From an uncultured Bacteroidales bacterium (GTDB lineage Bacteria; Bacteroidota; Bacteroidia; Bacteroidales; UBA932), in NCBI GenBank assembly GCA_945983015.1, contig CAMFSN010000032.1:1-14289 (forward strand): 14,289 bases of DNA. Direction: 5' to 3'. Below are positions 7,427-14,288 of the stretch, in pieces. How positions within the stretch are numbered: the first letter of the stretch is position 1; the number at the start of each line of letters is the position of its first letter. A model generated the notes under the pieces. That model did not search any database. It saw only the letters and a list, made by a program, of their open reading frames with translations, and had not been told where the DNA came from. Position numbers and translations under genes: made by a program.

Positions 7427-9277
7427 ATGAGGATGACATTTTCATCGCTGCTGGCTGTGATTCTGAGCTTGAGTGCCATTTCCTGTAATAAAACTCCTAT
7501 CGAAGATGACAGTGCCAAACTGGAGCAGGAGAAAAAGGAAAAGGAGGTGGCAGAGTTGCTTGCCCAGGTGAAATCCAGCAAAGCCATCAATACTTTTGAC
7601 GAAAAGGCCACCTGGTATTACACTATGGGGCCTGATGCGAATTCTCCTTTTGCCAAGTTCAGCAGAAAGATCGTTACCGGTAACAAGGTGGAGGGAACAG
7701 GAGCCTTTGTCTTCACTTATGAATTCTCTGGAATGACGAAGAATCAGGCTCAGGAAAAAGTGTTTTTCCAGCACAAGTTCGGGGATTTCAGACCAGACCT
7801 CTCCTTCTCTCCACTGGGAGTATCTATGTGGATCAGAGGGCATAGGACTAACAAAGGCACTTTCAGATTCGTGCTCCTGCACGACGATAAGCTCTATCCG
7901 GACAATTATACCATCCGTCAGACCTTCGAGTACTCCGATCCGGACATCTTGAAGTGTGAGGACTGGACCCAATTGGTGATTCCTTATTCCTGGTTTAAGA
8001 ATTACGACTACGGGGAAGGAGACTTGGAACTCTCTCACGTCATAGGCTATAGGATAGAAATAGTCAACGAGGAAGGCAAGGAGGCCCAGAACTGTGAGTT
8101 CCTGATAGATAATCTGGAGCAGCTCACCTCTTATGAGCCCCAGTACACTCCTGCCCGTTTCTCCAGTATTTTCATCCAGCTGAACAAGGTATATGAGAAT
8201 TATGACTGGGAATGGGCTTTTACTTCCTGCCTGGATGCAGGAATCGATACCTGGATTATTCAGTACAGCGTGGGCTACGGCTCAGAGAATAATGTCTGCT
8301 GGTACCAGAACACTAATCTGGACTGGGTATCCACCAAATACCACATCGTGGACGATATGGTGGCCGCAGCCGAGAAACTGGGCTTCAAACTTATCTTCGG
8401 ACTGAATGGCGGAGATTATAGCAGGACCAATTCCCAGGATCAGGCGGTTTATGACAATCTGGTGGAGAAAAACAAGCTCGTCGTGGATGAGATTGCGGCC
8501 AATTTCGGCTCCTCTTCCTGCTTTGCGGGCTGGTACATCACCGAAGAGTTCCACGACGGAACCTGGCCTGTGGGCTGGCAGCAAGATAAGGCCCGCGAGA
8601 TGCTGGGGGACTATCTGAACCGTGTGGGAGAGTATGCGAAGAGTAAAATCGACCTGCCGGTATCCATAGCTCCCGCGCTTTGGCGAGGAATGCCTGCCAA
8701 ACTCTGCGGCGAGTGGTTTGAAAAGCTTTTCGACGGGTACATCACCGAAGAGTTCCACGACGGAACCTGGCCTGTGGGCTGGCAGCAAGATAAGGCCCGC
8801 GAGATGCTGGGGGACTATCTGAACCGTGTGGGAGAGTATGCGAAGAGTAAAATCGACCTGCCGGTATCCATAGCTCCCGCGCTTTGGCGAGGAATGCCTG
8901 CCAAACTCTGCGGCGAGTGGTTTGAAAAGCTTTTCGACGGTACGCCAAACATAGACGTGCTCTACCTGCAGGATTGTGCGGGACGAGGCCCTGCCACTAT
9001 CACCAGTATAGAGGTCGATCTGCCGAACTATTATAATGAGATTAAGAAAGCCTGTGACAAGACAGGGGTCAAGTTCGGCGTGGATGTGGAGTCCTTTATG
9101 GACTGTTATTCTCCAAGCATTCCTTACGAGGCTAAGAAGTGGGATTACCTGAAGCGTCAGCTGGAGATGGCCGGAAATTATACCGATTACATAACTAATT
9201 TCAGCTGGGCTACATTCAAGCCAAGTGTAGGTGGCTTTAACAAGTACTGCGAATATGTCAAGACTTTGGATAATTAG
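7427..9277 (+). CDS. DUF4434-like putative glycoside hydrolase lipoprotein with an internal perfect 68-residue duplication
   Basis: Secreted lipoprotein (signal ending SAISC, Cys20), 616 residues as read. Residues about 50-230 look like a beta-sandwich carbohydrate-binding-type domain (VSMWIRGHRTNKGTFRFVLL, WTQLVIPYSWFKNY, CEFLIDNLEQL). From about 240 a DUF4434-like TIM barrel follows: AAEKLGFKLIFGLNGG, then CFAGWYITEEFHDG with Glu373/Glu374, and a late strand FGVDVES with Glu555. Paired Glu at barrel strands 4 and 7 would fit a retaining clan GH-A-like hydrolase; this is inference, as no activity is established here. Residues 370-437 are repeated exactly as 438-505, so the barrel carries an extra segment of about two beta-alpha units and a second YITEEF. 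Without the repeat the protein would be 548 residues. The last 23 bases overlap the next gene, a paralogue. It probably cleaves the PUL substrate, if the duplicated form folds at all. Confidence 0.8.
   Translation: MRMTFSSLLAVILSLSAISCNKTPIEDDSAKLEQEKKEKEVAELLAQVKSSKAINTFDEKATWYYTMGPDANSPFAKFSRKIVTGNKVEGTGAFVFTYEFSGMTKNQAQEKVFFQHKFGDFRPDLSFSPLGVSMWIRGHRTNKGTFRFVLLHDDKLYPDNYTIRQTFEYSDPDILKCEDWTQLVIPYSWFKNYDYGEGDLELSHVIGYRIEIVNEEGKEAQNCEFLIDNLEQLTSYEPQYTPARFSSIFIQLNKVYENYDWEWAFTSCLDAGIDTWIIQYSVGYGSENNVCWYQNTNLDWVSTKYHIVDDMVAAAEKLGFKLIFGLNGGDYSRTNSQDQAVYDNLVEKNKLVVDEIAANFGSSSCFAGWYITEEFHDGTWPVGWQQDKAREMLGDYLNRVGEYAKSKIDLPVSIAPALWRGMPAKLCGEWFEKLFDGYITEEFHDGTWPVGWQQDKAREMLGDYLNRVGEYAKSKIDLPVSIAPALWRGMPAKLCGEWFEKLFDGTPNIDVLYLQDCAGRGPATITSIEVDLPNYYNEIKKACDKTGVKFGVDVESFMDCYSPSIPYEAKKWDYLKRQLEMAGNYTDYITNFSWATFKPSVGGFNKYCEYVKTLDN
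8532..8939 (+). repeat. Perfect 204-bp in-frame tandem duplication (two copies)
   Basis: Copy 1 is 8532-8735 and copy 2 is 8736-8939; I read no difference between them, and the match extends one more base (8736 = 8940) before diverging (8737 G versus 8941 T). The unit is 68 codons, so the frame is kept. Each copy begins around GGTACATCACCGAAGAG and ends around GAAAAGCTTTTCGACG. It encodes YITEEF...EKLFDG: the putative strand-4 catalytic motif, a helix, strand 5 (LPVSIAP) and a further helix. Total synonymous identity implies a very recent event or an artefact of assembly. Confidence 0.97.
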
Positions 9278-10619
9278 TATTCTGGCTTCAGTCTGTCTTC
9301 TTTCAGGGTGTAGCGGCGGGAATTCCCAGGTCGATCTTACGGTGATTCCTCCCGGGCTGGTGAGCGATAAGGTGGATTTGGACCTGAGGTGCGGAATAGT
9401 GAACAATTCCTCTTCCCAGCAGCATTACACTGCCAGGCTCTATGCGGCAGACAGCCTTCTGGCTGAGTATTCTATCTCCCTGGAGCCCGCTTGTTCCTGG
9501 GCTCAAAAGCACATCCTTCAGGCGGGAAGCCTTCAGGGAAAGCAGGAACTGCTGCTAAAGGTAAGCACCGACTCCGAGGACTATCTGAAGAGCGAAACAG
9601 TAGAGATTCTGCCTTCTCCTATCAGGAGCATTAACCGCATTTCAGGTGCTTGGGCCGGAATCTGCCATTGGAGCGAGGAGGAAGGAAAGCATTGGAACGA
9701 GGATATCCGTAAGCTCACGGACGAGCAGTGGAGGGAGATAGTGAGGTCGATGCATAAACTTGGCCTGGATATTATAGTGGTGCAGGAATTATTCCGAAAC
9801 GAAGAGTATGTCGGAAGGCACTCCAGCACTGTGGAAAATTATCAGGGCAAGTCCTATTATCCTTCCGCACTTTACTCTGGAAGGATGGAAATTGCTGCCA
9901 AGGACCCTCTGGAGGCCATTCTTTCCGAAGCTGACAAATTAGGAATGAAGGTAATGCCTGGGGTAGGCCTATTCGCCTGGTTTGATTTTACCCTCGAATC
10001 TCTGGAGTGGCATAAACTTGTGGCCAAGGAACTCTGGGAAAGGTATGGACATCACGAGTCCTTTTACGGTTTTTATGTCTCCGAAGAATCCGGAGGCAGT
10101 CTGGATAACTGGGAGAAGAGCCCTGAACTAAGGAAGCAGCGTTCCGATGAGATAGTCAATTTCTTTAAGGAATTCAAGTCGTACTGTTCCATTTTTGCCC
10201 CTGCCAAGCCTATTATGCTGGCTACCAACTCTTTCGGTGTGGATGGGGCACAGGGAGTGTATAAAGAACTGTTAAAGTATCTGGATATCCTCTGTCCTTT
10301 CGGTTTTGCGCGAATGCCAGAATGGGATTTGACAGGAAAAGAGGTGGCCACGATTCTGCAAGGCCTTTGCGATGGGGCAGGCTCCCATCTTTGGTTCGAC
10401 CAGGAGGTCTTTCTCTTTAATCCTGACAACTCCCTTTATCCGAGAGATATCGAAGGAATCATCGCAGATCTCACTCTTCTGGACAATTTCGAGAAGGTGC
10501 TTTGCTACCAGTTCCCTGGAGTCTTTTCAGATCCGGAGTGGAATTTTAAGCTTGGAGAAGAAAAAACTAAAAAACTTTTCGTAGATTACACTAATTATTT
10601 AGATAGTTTATCCAGATGA
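9255..10619 (+). CDS. DUF4434-like putative glycoside hydrolase lipoprotein (second paralogue)
   Basis: The start is set at ATG 9255 because it gives MSRLWIISILASVCLLSGC, a good lipoprotein signal (Cys19); an in-frame GTG at 9231 would only prepend eight polar residues. The product is 454 residues. Residues about 25-120 are a beta-rich N-terminal domain. From about 130 a TIM barrel follows: KLGLDIIVVQELF, ADKLGMKVMPGVGLF, FYGFYVSEESGG (Glu277/Glu278) and LWFDQEVFLF (Glu384). These align in order with AEKLGFKLIFGLNGG, FAGWYITEEF and FGVDVES in the preceding protein, so the two are paralogues with the same putative pair of acids. This copy lacks the carbohydrate-binding-like front domain and has no internal duplication. 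It overlaps the upstream gene by 23 bases and the downstream phosphatase by ATGA, implying translational coupling. Likely periplasmic or surface glycosidase; the reaction is not known. Confidence 0.8.
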   Translation: MSRLWIISILASVCLLSGCSGGNSQVDLTVIPPGLVSDKVDLDLRCGIVNNSSSQQHYTARLYAADSLLAEYSISLEPACSWAQKHILQAGSLQGKQELLLKVSTDSEDYLKSETVEILPSPIRSINRISGAWAGICHWSEEEGKHWNEDIRKLTDEQWREIVRSMHKLGLDIIVVQELFRNEEYVGRHSSTVENYQGKSYYPSALYSGRMEIAAKDPLEAILSEADKLGMKVMPGVGLFAWFDFTLESLEWHKLVAKELWERYGHHESFYGFYVSEESGGSLDNWEKSPELRKQRSDEIVNFFKEFKSYCSIFAPAKPIMLATNSFGVDGAQGVYKELLKYLDILCPFGFARMPEWDLTGKEVATILQGLCDGAGSHLWFDQEVFLFNPDNSLYPRDIEGIIADLTLLDNFEKVLCYQFPGVFSDPEWNFKLGEEKTKKLFVDYTNYLDSLSR

Positions 10620-11566
10620 GAAAATTAGTGTCGATTTTGGCATTAAGTGCCTGCCTTTTTAGTTCTTGCACTCAGAATACAGAGGCCCCCAAGCTGCGTT
10701 TTGACGAAAACGGAGAATTCAAGATATTACAACTCACCGACTTGCATTATGTCTATAAGGATTCCAGAAGCGATATAATGTTCGAGAGGATGGAAGAGTT
10801 GTTGGATTTCGAGAAGCCGGATCTCGTGCTTTTAACAGGAGACCTTATCTATGCTCCTCCTGCCGACAGCGCCTATCTGGAGATACTTTCGCATTTCACC
10901 AGGAGAAATTTGCCTTTCGCAGTGTGCTTCGGAAATCACGATGACAACTGGGGAATGTCGAACACTGAACTCTACGACCTGGTCCGCACTATCCCCGGAA
11001 ACCTTTTCCCTGAAAGGGGCGACAATCCTTCGCCGGATTATACTGTAAGCATACTGGGGCACGATTCGGATGAAATCGCAGCCCTTTTGTACTGCTTTGA
11101 TTCAGGTACCTATCTCTATGAATATCAGATGTATGAGCCTGTACACACGGATCAGGTTCTCTGGTATTATCAGAGCAGCAAGGCTTTTACCAAGGCCAAT
11201 GGCGGTGAGCCCGTGCCAAGTCTGGCTTTCCTGCACATCCCTTTCCCTGAGTACAGGGCGGAACTTCCGAGAGTGGGTTTTTTCGGAGAACCGGTCTGCG
11301 ATCCCCAGCTGAACAGCGGACTGTTCAATGCTATGCTGGAATGTGGGGATGTGATGGGAGTCTTCTGCGGTCACGACCATAACAATGACTACGCCATTAA
11401 CAACCGAGGCATTCTGCTAGCCTATGGACGTTATTCCGGAGGAGATACGGTCTATAATGATATCCCTAACGGTGGCAGAGTGATAGTCCTGAAAGAGGGC
11501 AGCCGTCACTTTAATACCTGGGTAAGCCTGAAAGGAGGAGAAAGGATAGATTACTTGGAATATTAA
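10616..11566 (+). CDS. Calcineurin-like metallophosphatase lipoprotein
   Basis: Lipid-anchored phosphoesterase of 316 residues (signal ending FSSC, Cys18) with the full dinuclear-metal motif set: TDLH (Asp42, His44), TGDL (Asp76), GNHD (Asn107, His108, Asp109), His207 in LAFLHIPFPEY, and GHDH (His253, His255). These are the DxH, GDx, GNHD/E, H and GHxH blocks of the calcineurin-like superfamily, so it should be catalytically competent. The start lies in the stop of the DUF4434-like gene (ATGA), so it is coupled to a putative glycosidase. That suggests it removes phosphate from a phosphorylated glycan, sugar or glycolipid in the periplasm or at the surface, but the substrate is inference; nucleotide or phospholipid substrates are possible. 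Confidence 0.93.
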   Translation: MRKLVSILALSACLFSSCTQNTEAPKLRFDENGEFKILQLTDLHYVYKDSRSDIMFERMEELLDFEKPDLVLLTGDLIYAPPADSAYLEILSHFTRRNLPFAVCFGNHDDNWGMSNTELYDLVRTIPGNLFPERGDNPSPDYTVSILGHDSDEIAALLYCFDSGTYLYEYQMYEPVHTDQVLWYYQSSKAFTKANGGEPVPSLAFLHIPFPEYRAELPRVGFFGEPVCDPQLNSGLFNAMLECGDVMGVFCGHDHNNDYAINNRGILLAYGRYSGGDTVYNDIPNGGRVIVLKEGSRHFNTWVSLKGGERIDYLEY

Positions 11567-11585
11567 GGAATTGTGGATATATTTG
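11554..11585 (+). promoter_or_regulatory. Possible Bacteroidetes-type promoter for the rubredoxin gene
   Basis: TATATTTG (11578-11585) fits the Bacteroidetes -7 consensus TAnnTTTG exactly. CTTG (11554-11557), 20 bases upstream, resembles the -33 TTTG element. The gene's ATG at 11594 is only eight bases after the box, so the leader would be very short. It overlaps the end of the phosphatase gene. A single motif match in AT-rich sequence can arise by chance. Confidence 0.4.
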
Positions 11586-11593
11586 CTCTCGTT

Positions 11594-11752
11594 ATGGGAA
11601 AATATGTATGTGATCTCTGCGGTTGGGAGTATGATCCCGAAGCAGGCTATCCTGAAGCTGGGATAGCGCCTGGAACAGCTTGGGAAGATGTTCCTGAGGA
11701 TTTTGTATGTCCGCTTTGCGGAGTTGGCAAAGACCAGTTCCACGCTGAATAA
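11594..11752 (+). CDS. Rubredoxin
   Basis: Small cytoplasmic iron protein (52 residues) carrying one Fe bound by four Cys, a one-electron carrier for oxygen/peroxide detoxification or other redox partners in anaerobes. The two CxxCG knuckles are clear: CDLCG (Cys6, Cys9) and CPLCG (Cys39, Cys42), with the family features WEYDPEAG, the GIAPGTAWEDVPEDFVCP loop and GVGKDQF. Length is exactly that of a standard rubredoxin. It sits 27 bases after the phosphatase and is followed by a strong terminator, so it may be read from its own promoter or as the tail of the PUL transcript. There is no obvious functional tie to the PUL. No redox partner lies next to it. Confidence 0.95.
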   Translation: MGKYVCDLCGWEYDPEAGYPEAGIAPGTAWEDVPEDFVCPLCGVGKDQFHAE

Positions 11753-11773
11753 TTTCAAGCTTGATTTACGATG

Positions 11774-11795
11774 CAGGCCTCGGAAACGAGGCCTG
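11774..11795 (+). terminator. Strong intrinsic terminator at the convergence point
   Basis: Perfect 9-bp stem CAGGCCTCG (11774-11782) with CGAGGCCTG (11787-11795) and a GAAA tetraloop, followed on the + strand by TAATTTTTA. It ends the rubredoxin transcript. It lies six bases past the stop of the minus-strand TetR gene, so the same hairpin could also mark the end of that operon, though the minus-strand flank is not T-rich. Confidence 0.85.
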
Positions 11796-11801
11796 TAATT
11801 T

Positions 11802-12434
11802 TTATGGAAGAAGCAGATTCTTCATATTTTGTATGGCATAAGGCCGCCACATATCCACCAGGGTTCTGAAGTCCTCAGTAGGGCATATCTCCTTGTCTAA
11901 GTTTTCGGAGAGGGCCTTTTCTATTATAGGCTGGAATATGAAAGGGCTCAGGATCCCGCCCACCATATTAAGGATTATGGCATATACCGGCACATCCTTC
12001 AACTCGCCTTTGGCTACCTGCTCCTTATATGCCTCGAATACTTTGTAGAAATACTGGTTCAGACTAAGATTGTCCATTATCATCTGGAAACAATCGCTGC
12101 TGCGGTACATCTCCCGCAGAAGAAAGCAGGCTATGAAAGGATTCATCAGGAGCTGGTCGAAATATCCGTTAACAAAGCCTTCTATCTTCTCCTCGGCTTT
12201 GATATCCTTTTTCAGTACCTCCAGAATTGGCGGAACTAAGCCTCTTACCTGGGTCCAGAAGAGTTCGTTGAAGACCTTGTCCTTGGTTTTGAAATAATAG
12301 TAAAGAGCCGGTCTTCTGATACCTGCAGCCTGAGCGATCAGAGTCATATTCGTGCCTTCGTAGCCCTTCTCCAGAAACACCTTGGTCGCCGCAGTTATTA
12401 TTCTCTGCTCTATTTTACTCTTCTTCGTGGTCAT
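11802..12434 (-). CDS. TetR-family transcriptional regulator
   Basis: Cytoplasmic DNA-binding repressor of 210 residues. The N-terminus shows the TetR helix-turn-helix: IEQRIITAATKVFLEKGYEGTNM (about 8-30), then TLIAQAAGIRRPALYYYFKTKDKVFNELF (about 31-59), with the diagnostic LYYYF recognition-helix end. The rest is the variable all-helical ligand-binding and dimerisation domain (FIACFLLREMYRSSDCF; MVGGILSPFIFQPIIEKAL), which does not reveal the ligand. It is the last gene of the minus-strand operon, overlapping the upstream acyltransferase by 20 bases, so it probably autoregulates that operon and may sense a lipid or acyl intermediate. The operon promoter and operator are not in the window. 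Confidence 0.93.
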   Translation of the reverse strand: MTTKKSKIEQRIITAATKVFLEKGYEGTNMTLIAQAAGIRRPALYYYFKTKDKVFNELFWTQVRGLVPPILEVLKKDIKAEEKIEGFVNGYFDQLLMNPFIACFLLREMYRSSDCFQMIMDNLSLNQYFYKVFEAYKEQVAKGELKDVPVYAIILNMVGGILSPFIFQPIIEKALSENLDKEICPTEDFRTLVDMWRPYAIQNMKNLLLP

Positions 12435-13206
12435 CGTTTTTAGTGTATTTTACGTATTCATAATCGCTTTCGCTGCTTCTGAGAAGCATAGCCGCCCTCA
12501 CTTTTTCGCAAAGATAAGATTTTCTTTGTTTAAGCGGCACGCTTTCATCCGGATAAAATGGCCCGTCTATGTAGATTCTCGTAAGCGGCTTTTTGCCAAT
12601 TTTAGCTTTTTTGTAGCATACTGTCATCGCAAAGCAGGGCAGACTTTCCTTTACCGGATAGTGGAATGATACTGTCCCAAAGGGCCTTATCCCAGTGTAA
12701 TAGGGCCACACGTGGGCTTCAGGGAAGATCACCACAGGCTGGGCCTTGCGGACATAGTAAGAGATGGCTTCCTCCATCTTCTTCAGGCCCTCCCTGTCAG
12801 AAGCGGTGGGAATGCCTCCCATAGCGGGGAAGAGCGGGCCCAGGACGGGGAGCCCGAAATTGGCAGGAGAGCCTATGGCCCGATTGCGACGCCTTACCTT
12901 TAAGGAAGCGCCGATGGCGATGGCCAGCATAGGGTCTCCGAAAGGCTGGGTATGATTGGCATAGATAAAATAGCCCTTGTCGCGGGAAATGGAGCTTAAT
13001 TTCTCCACTCCGATGAAGCGGGCGCGAAGAGAAATCCTCCAGTAGAGCTGTCCAATCAGCCCGAAGATATAGTAAAGCAGTTTTCCGTAATGTCTCTCCC
13101 AGAAGCGGTCGCGGATGTAGCGGTAGTTTTCCGGCAGGCTAAAGTCCTGTCCCGCGTTTTCCACCAAGTCCTCTTCGAAACTGCTGTATGTGTACTCCCT
13201 TTTCAT
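12415..13206 (-). CDS. PlsC-like lysophospholipid acyltransferase family protein
   Basis: Membrane-associated acyltransferase homologue, 263 residues. A hydrophobic segment (about 42-58, KLLYYIFGLIGQLYWRI) precedes motif I, ANHTQPFGD (His85...Asp91). It is followed by a basic stretch (RRRNRAIGS), GPLFPAMGGIP (about 123-133) and the motif III block VVIFPEAHVWPY (about 158-169). The His-Asp spacing is HX5D rather than the usual HX4D of glycerolipid acyltransferases, a real departure if the reading is right. Its ATG directly abuts the stop of the next acyltransferase upstream (TAG-ATG). Likely transfers an acyl chain onto a lyso- or glycolipid acceptor in the cytoplasmic membrane; acceptor and donor are unknown. 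The charged tail DDHEEE overlaps the TetR start. Confidence 0.85.
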   Translation of the reverse strand: MKREYTYSSFEEDLVENAGQDFSLPENYRYIRDRFWERHYGKLLYYIFGLIGQLYWRISLRARFIGVEKLSSISRDKGYFIYANHTQPFGDPMLAIAIGASLKVRRRNRAIGSPANFGLPVLGPLFPAMGGIPTASDREGLKKMEEAISYYVRKAQPVVIFPEAHVWPYYTGIRPFGTVSFHYPVKESLPCFAMTVCYKKAKIGKKPLTRIYIDGPFYPDESVPLKQRKSYLCEKVRAAMLLRSSESDYEYVKYTKNDDHEEE

Positions 13207-14019
13207 CTATCCGGCTATGTCCCAGTCTTCGAAAGTGTAGTCCAATGGCTTGCCGAAGGCCTTCTCGTATGCTTCCTTCTTGTAGGCCATATCTTGCTGC
13301 ATCATAGCTAAACTGTTCTCTTTCAGACTCTTGGAAGGGTCTGGGTAGATAGGTTTCATTATATGCAGGCAGAAGTGCCCCGCCTTATCCTCTATCTGTA
13401 CGAAGCAGGGGATTACAGGGACATTGAATTTGCAGGCGTAGTGGTAGGCTCCCCTTTTCAGAGGTCTGGGCTTGCGGTAATTCAGCCACATCTCCTGCTC
13501 GGGATAGATGAGTACGAAGTGGTTTCCCTTAAGGGCTTTTTGCATCTCTTCCTCGAAGTGCTCCGCCATATAGCTGCGGTCTTTGCTTACCGGAATCAGG
13601 TCTGTGTAACGAAGGAAAAAACCTTTCCATCCGGGCATCAGGAAGTTTGTGTCCTGGCTTACCACCCTAAGCGGCCCGCGATGCATCTTCTTTGCCATCC
13701 TTCTGATAATCATACTCTCGAAGGGGGAGAAGTGGTTGCTGGTCACTATCGCCGCTCCCTTTAGCTCTCGGATGTTTTCCAGGCCAATCATCTTCGTATG
13801 GGCCGTATATTTGAGGGACACCAGGTCCACGCAAGTCCTGGCCACAAAACGTTTCAGCTTATATCCCAGGGTCTTGTTTCTGGCCAATATTCTTTCTAGC
13901 TCCGCGCTTCTTTCCTGCGGGCTGAGCACGGGGTCAGATGGCTCCACTTTGTCGTTAAAACGCCCTTCCAGAACCTTCTGCTTGATATTTGCCTTTACTG
14001 CTTCTGCGTGAGCGTCCAT
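13207..14019 (-). CDS. PlsC-like lysophospholipid acyltransferase family protein (second)
   Basis: A 270-residue homologue of the neighbouring acyltransferase. A charged N-terminal region (about 1-50) is followed by IVTSNHFSPFES, where the motif is HX4E (His96, Glu101) instead of HX4D. Then come RRMAKKMHRGPLRVVSQDT, GWKGFFLRYTDLIPVSKDRS (about 130-149, motif II region) and VLIYPEQEMWLNYRKPRPLKRGAY (about 169-192, motif III), with VPVIPCFVQIE beyond. The YPEQ-MW-NYRKPRPLK signature is one I associate with a gut-bacterial branch of LPLAT proteins, so the Glu may be normal for that branch. The gene lies two bases after the glycosyltransferase and abuts the other acyltransferase, implying joint synthesis or remodelling of one lipid. 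Specific substrate unknown. Confidence 0.86.
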   Translation of the reverse strand: MDAHAEAVKANIKQKVLEGRFNDKVEPSDPVLSPQERSAELERILARNKTLGYKLKRFVARTCVDLVSLKYTAHTKMIGLENIRELKGAAIVTSNHFSPFESMIIRRMAKKMHRGPLRVVSQDTNFLMPGWKGFFLRYTDLIPVSKDRSYMAEHFEEEMQKALKGNHFVLIYPEQEMWLNYRKPRPLKRGAYHYACKFNVPVIPCFVQIEDKAGHFCLHIMKPIYPDPSKSLKENSLAMMQQDMAYKKEAYEKAFGKPLDYTFEDWDIAG

Positions 14020-14021
14020 AA

Positions 14022-14288
14022 TTATAGGCGTTTTTCCAATCCCTGGTCAAATACTTTCTTGAAAGTCAGATCTTGGGAATCTGCTATCATCTGTCCTCTG
14101 TCCACGAGCAGGGTCATACTTTTTTTATCCGAAGCCTTCTGCTCCTCGCTGTAGGCGGCTTTGAATGCTTTCAGCTCTTCGATGTAGCCTGATTTTTCCG
14201 CATATTTCCAGAAATAGTCGGCGTATTGGATGCCGTCGTAGCACCAAGGCTTGGCAAAGAGGTTATAGTGAATGATTTGAGGCTGCTC
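14022..14288 (-). CDS. Glycosyltransferase, GT8-like, C-terminal fragment (5' end outside window)
   Basis: Only the last 88 residues are visible, on the minus strand, running off the right edge. The segment IIHYNLFAKPWCYDG matches the HxxxxxKPW metal/nucleotide-binding motif near the C-terminus of family 8 glycosyltransferases (usual form HxxGxxKPW; the Gly is Leu here). It is followed by IQYADYFWKYAEKSGY, an arrangement I recall from GT8-type proteins of gut bacteria. The rest (EELKAFKAAYSEEQKASDKKSM...FKKVFDQGLEKRL) is a charged helical tail. It ends two bases before the acyltransferase start, so it is the upstream gene of the same operon and may add a sugar to the lipid those enzymes acylate. 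The assignment rests on one motif and should be confirmed with the full gene. Confidence 0.62.
   Translation of the reverse strand, partial: EQPQIIHYNLFAKPWCYDGIQYADYFWKYAEKSGYIEELKAFKAAYSEEQKASDKKSMTLLVDRGQMIADSQDLTFKKVFDQGLEKRL

Noticed and set aside
8532..8939. CRISPR array, diversity-generating template or mobile-element explanation for the repeat
   Set aside because: There are only two adjacent copies with no spacers, no terminal inverted repeats, no target-site duplication, no adenine-biased variation and no transposase or reverse transcriptase nearby.
9231..9254. GTG at 9231 as the start of the second DUF4434-like gene
   Set aside because: It adds a polar octapeptide ahead of the signal peptide; the ATG at 9255 gives the normal lipoprotein leader.
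8282..9406. 374-codon minus-strand open frame containing a repeated segment
   Set aside because: It is antisense to the two DUF4434-like genes; its internal repeat is only the mirror of the 204-bp duplication.
13363..14011. Plus-strand open frames of 120-133 codons
   Set aside because: They are shadows of the minus-strand acyltransferase, which has clear family motifs and fits the operon.
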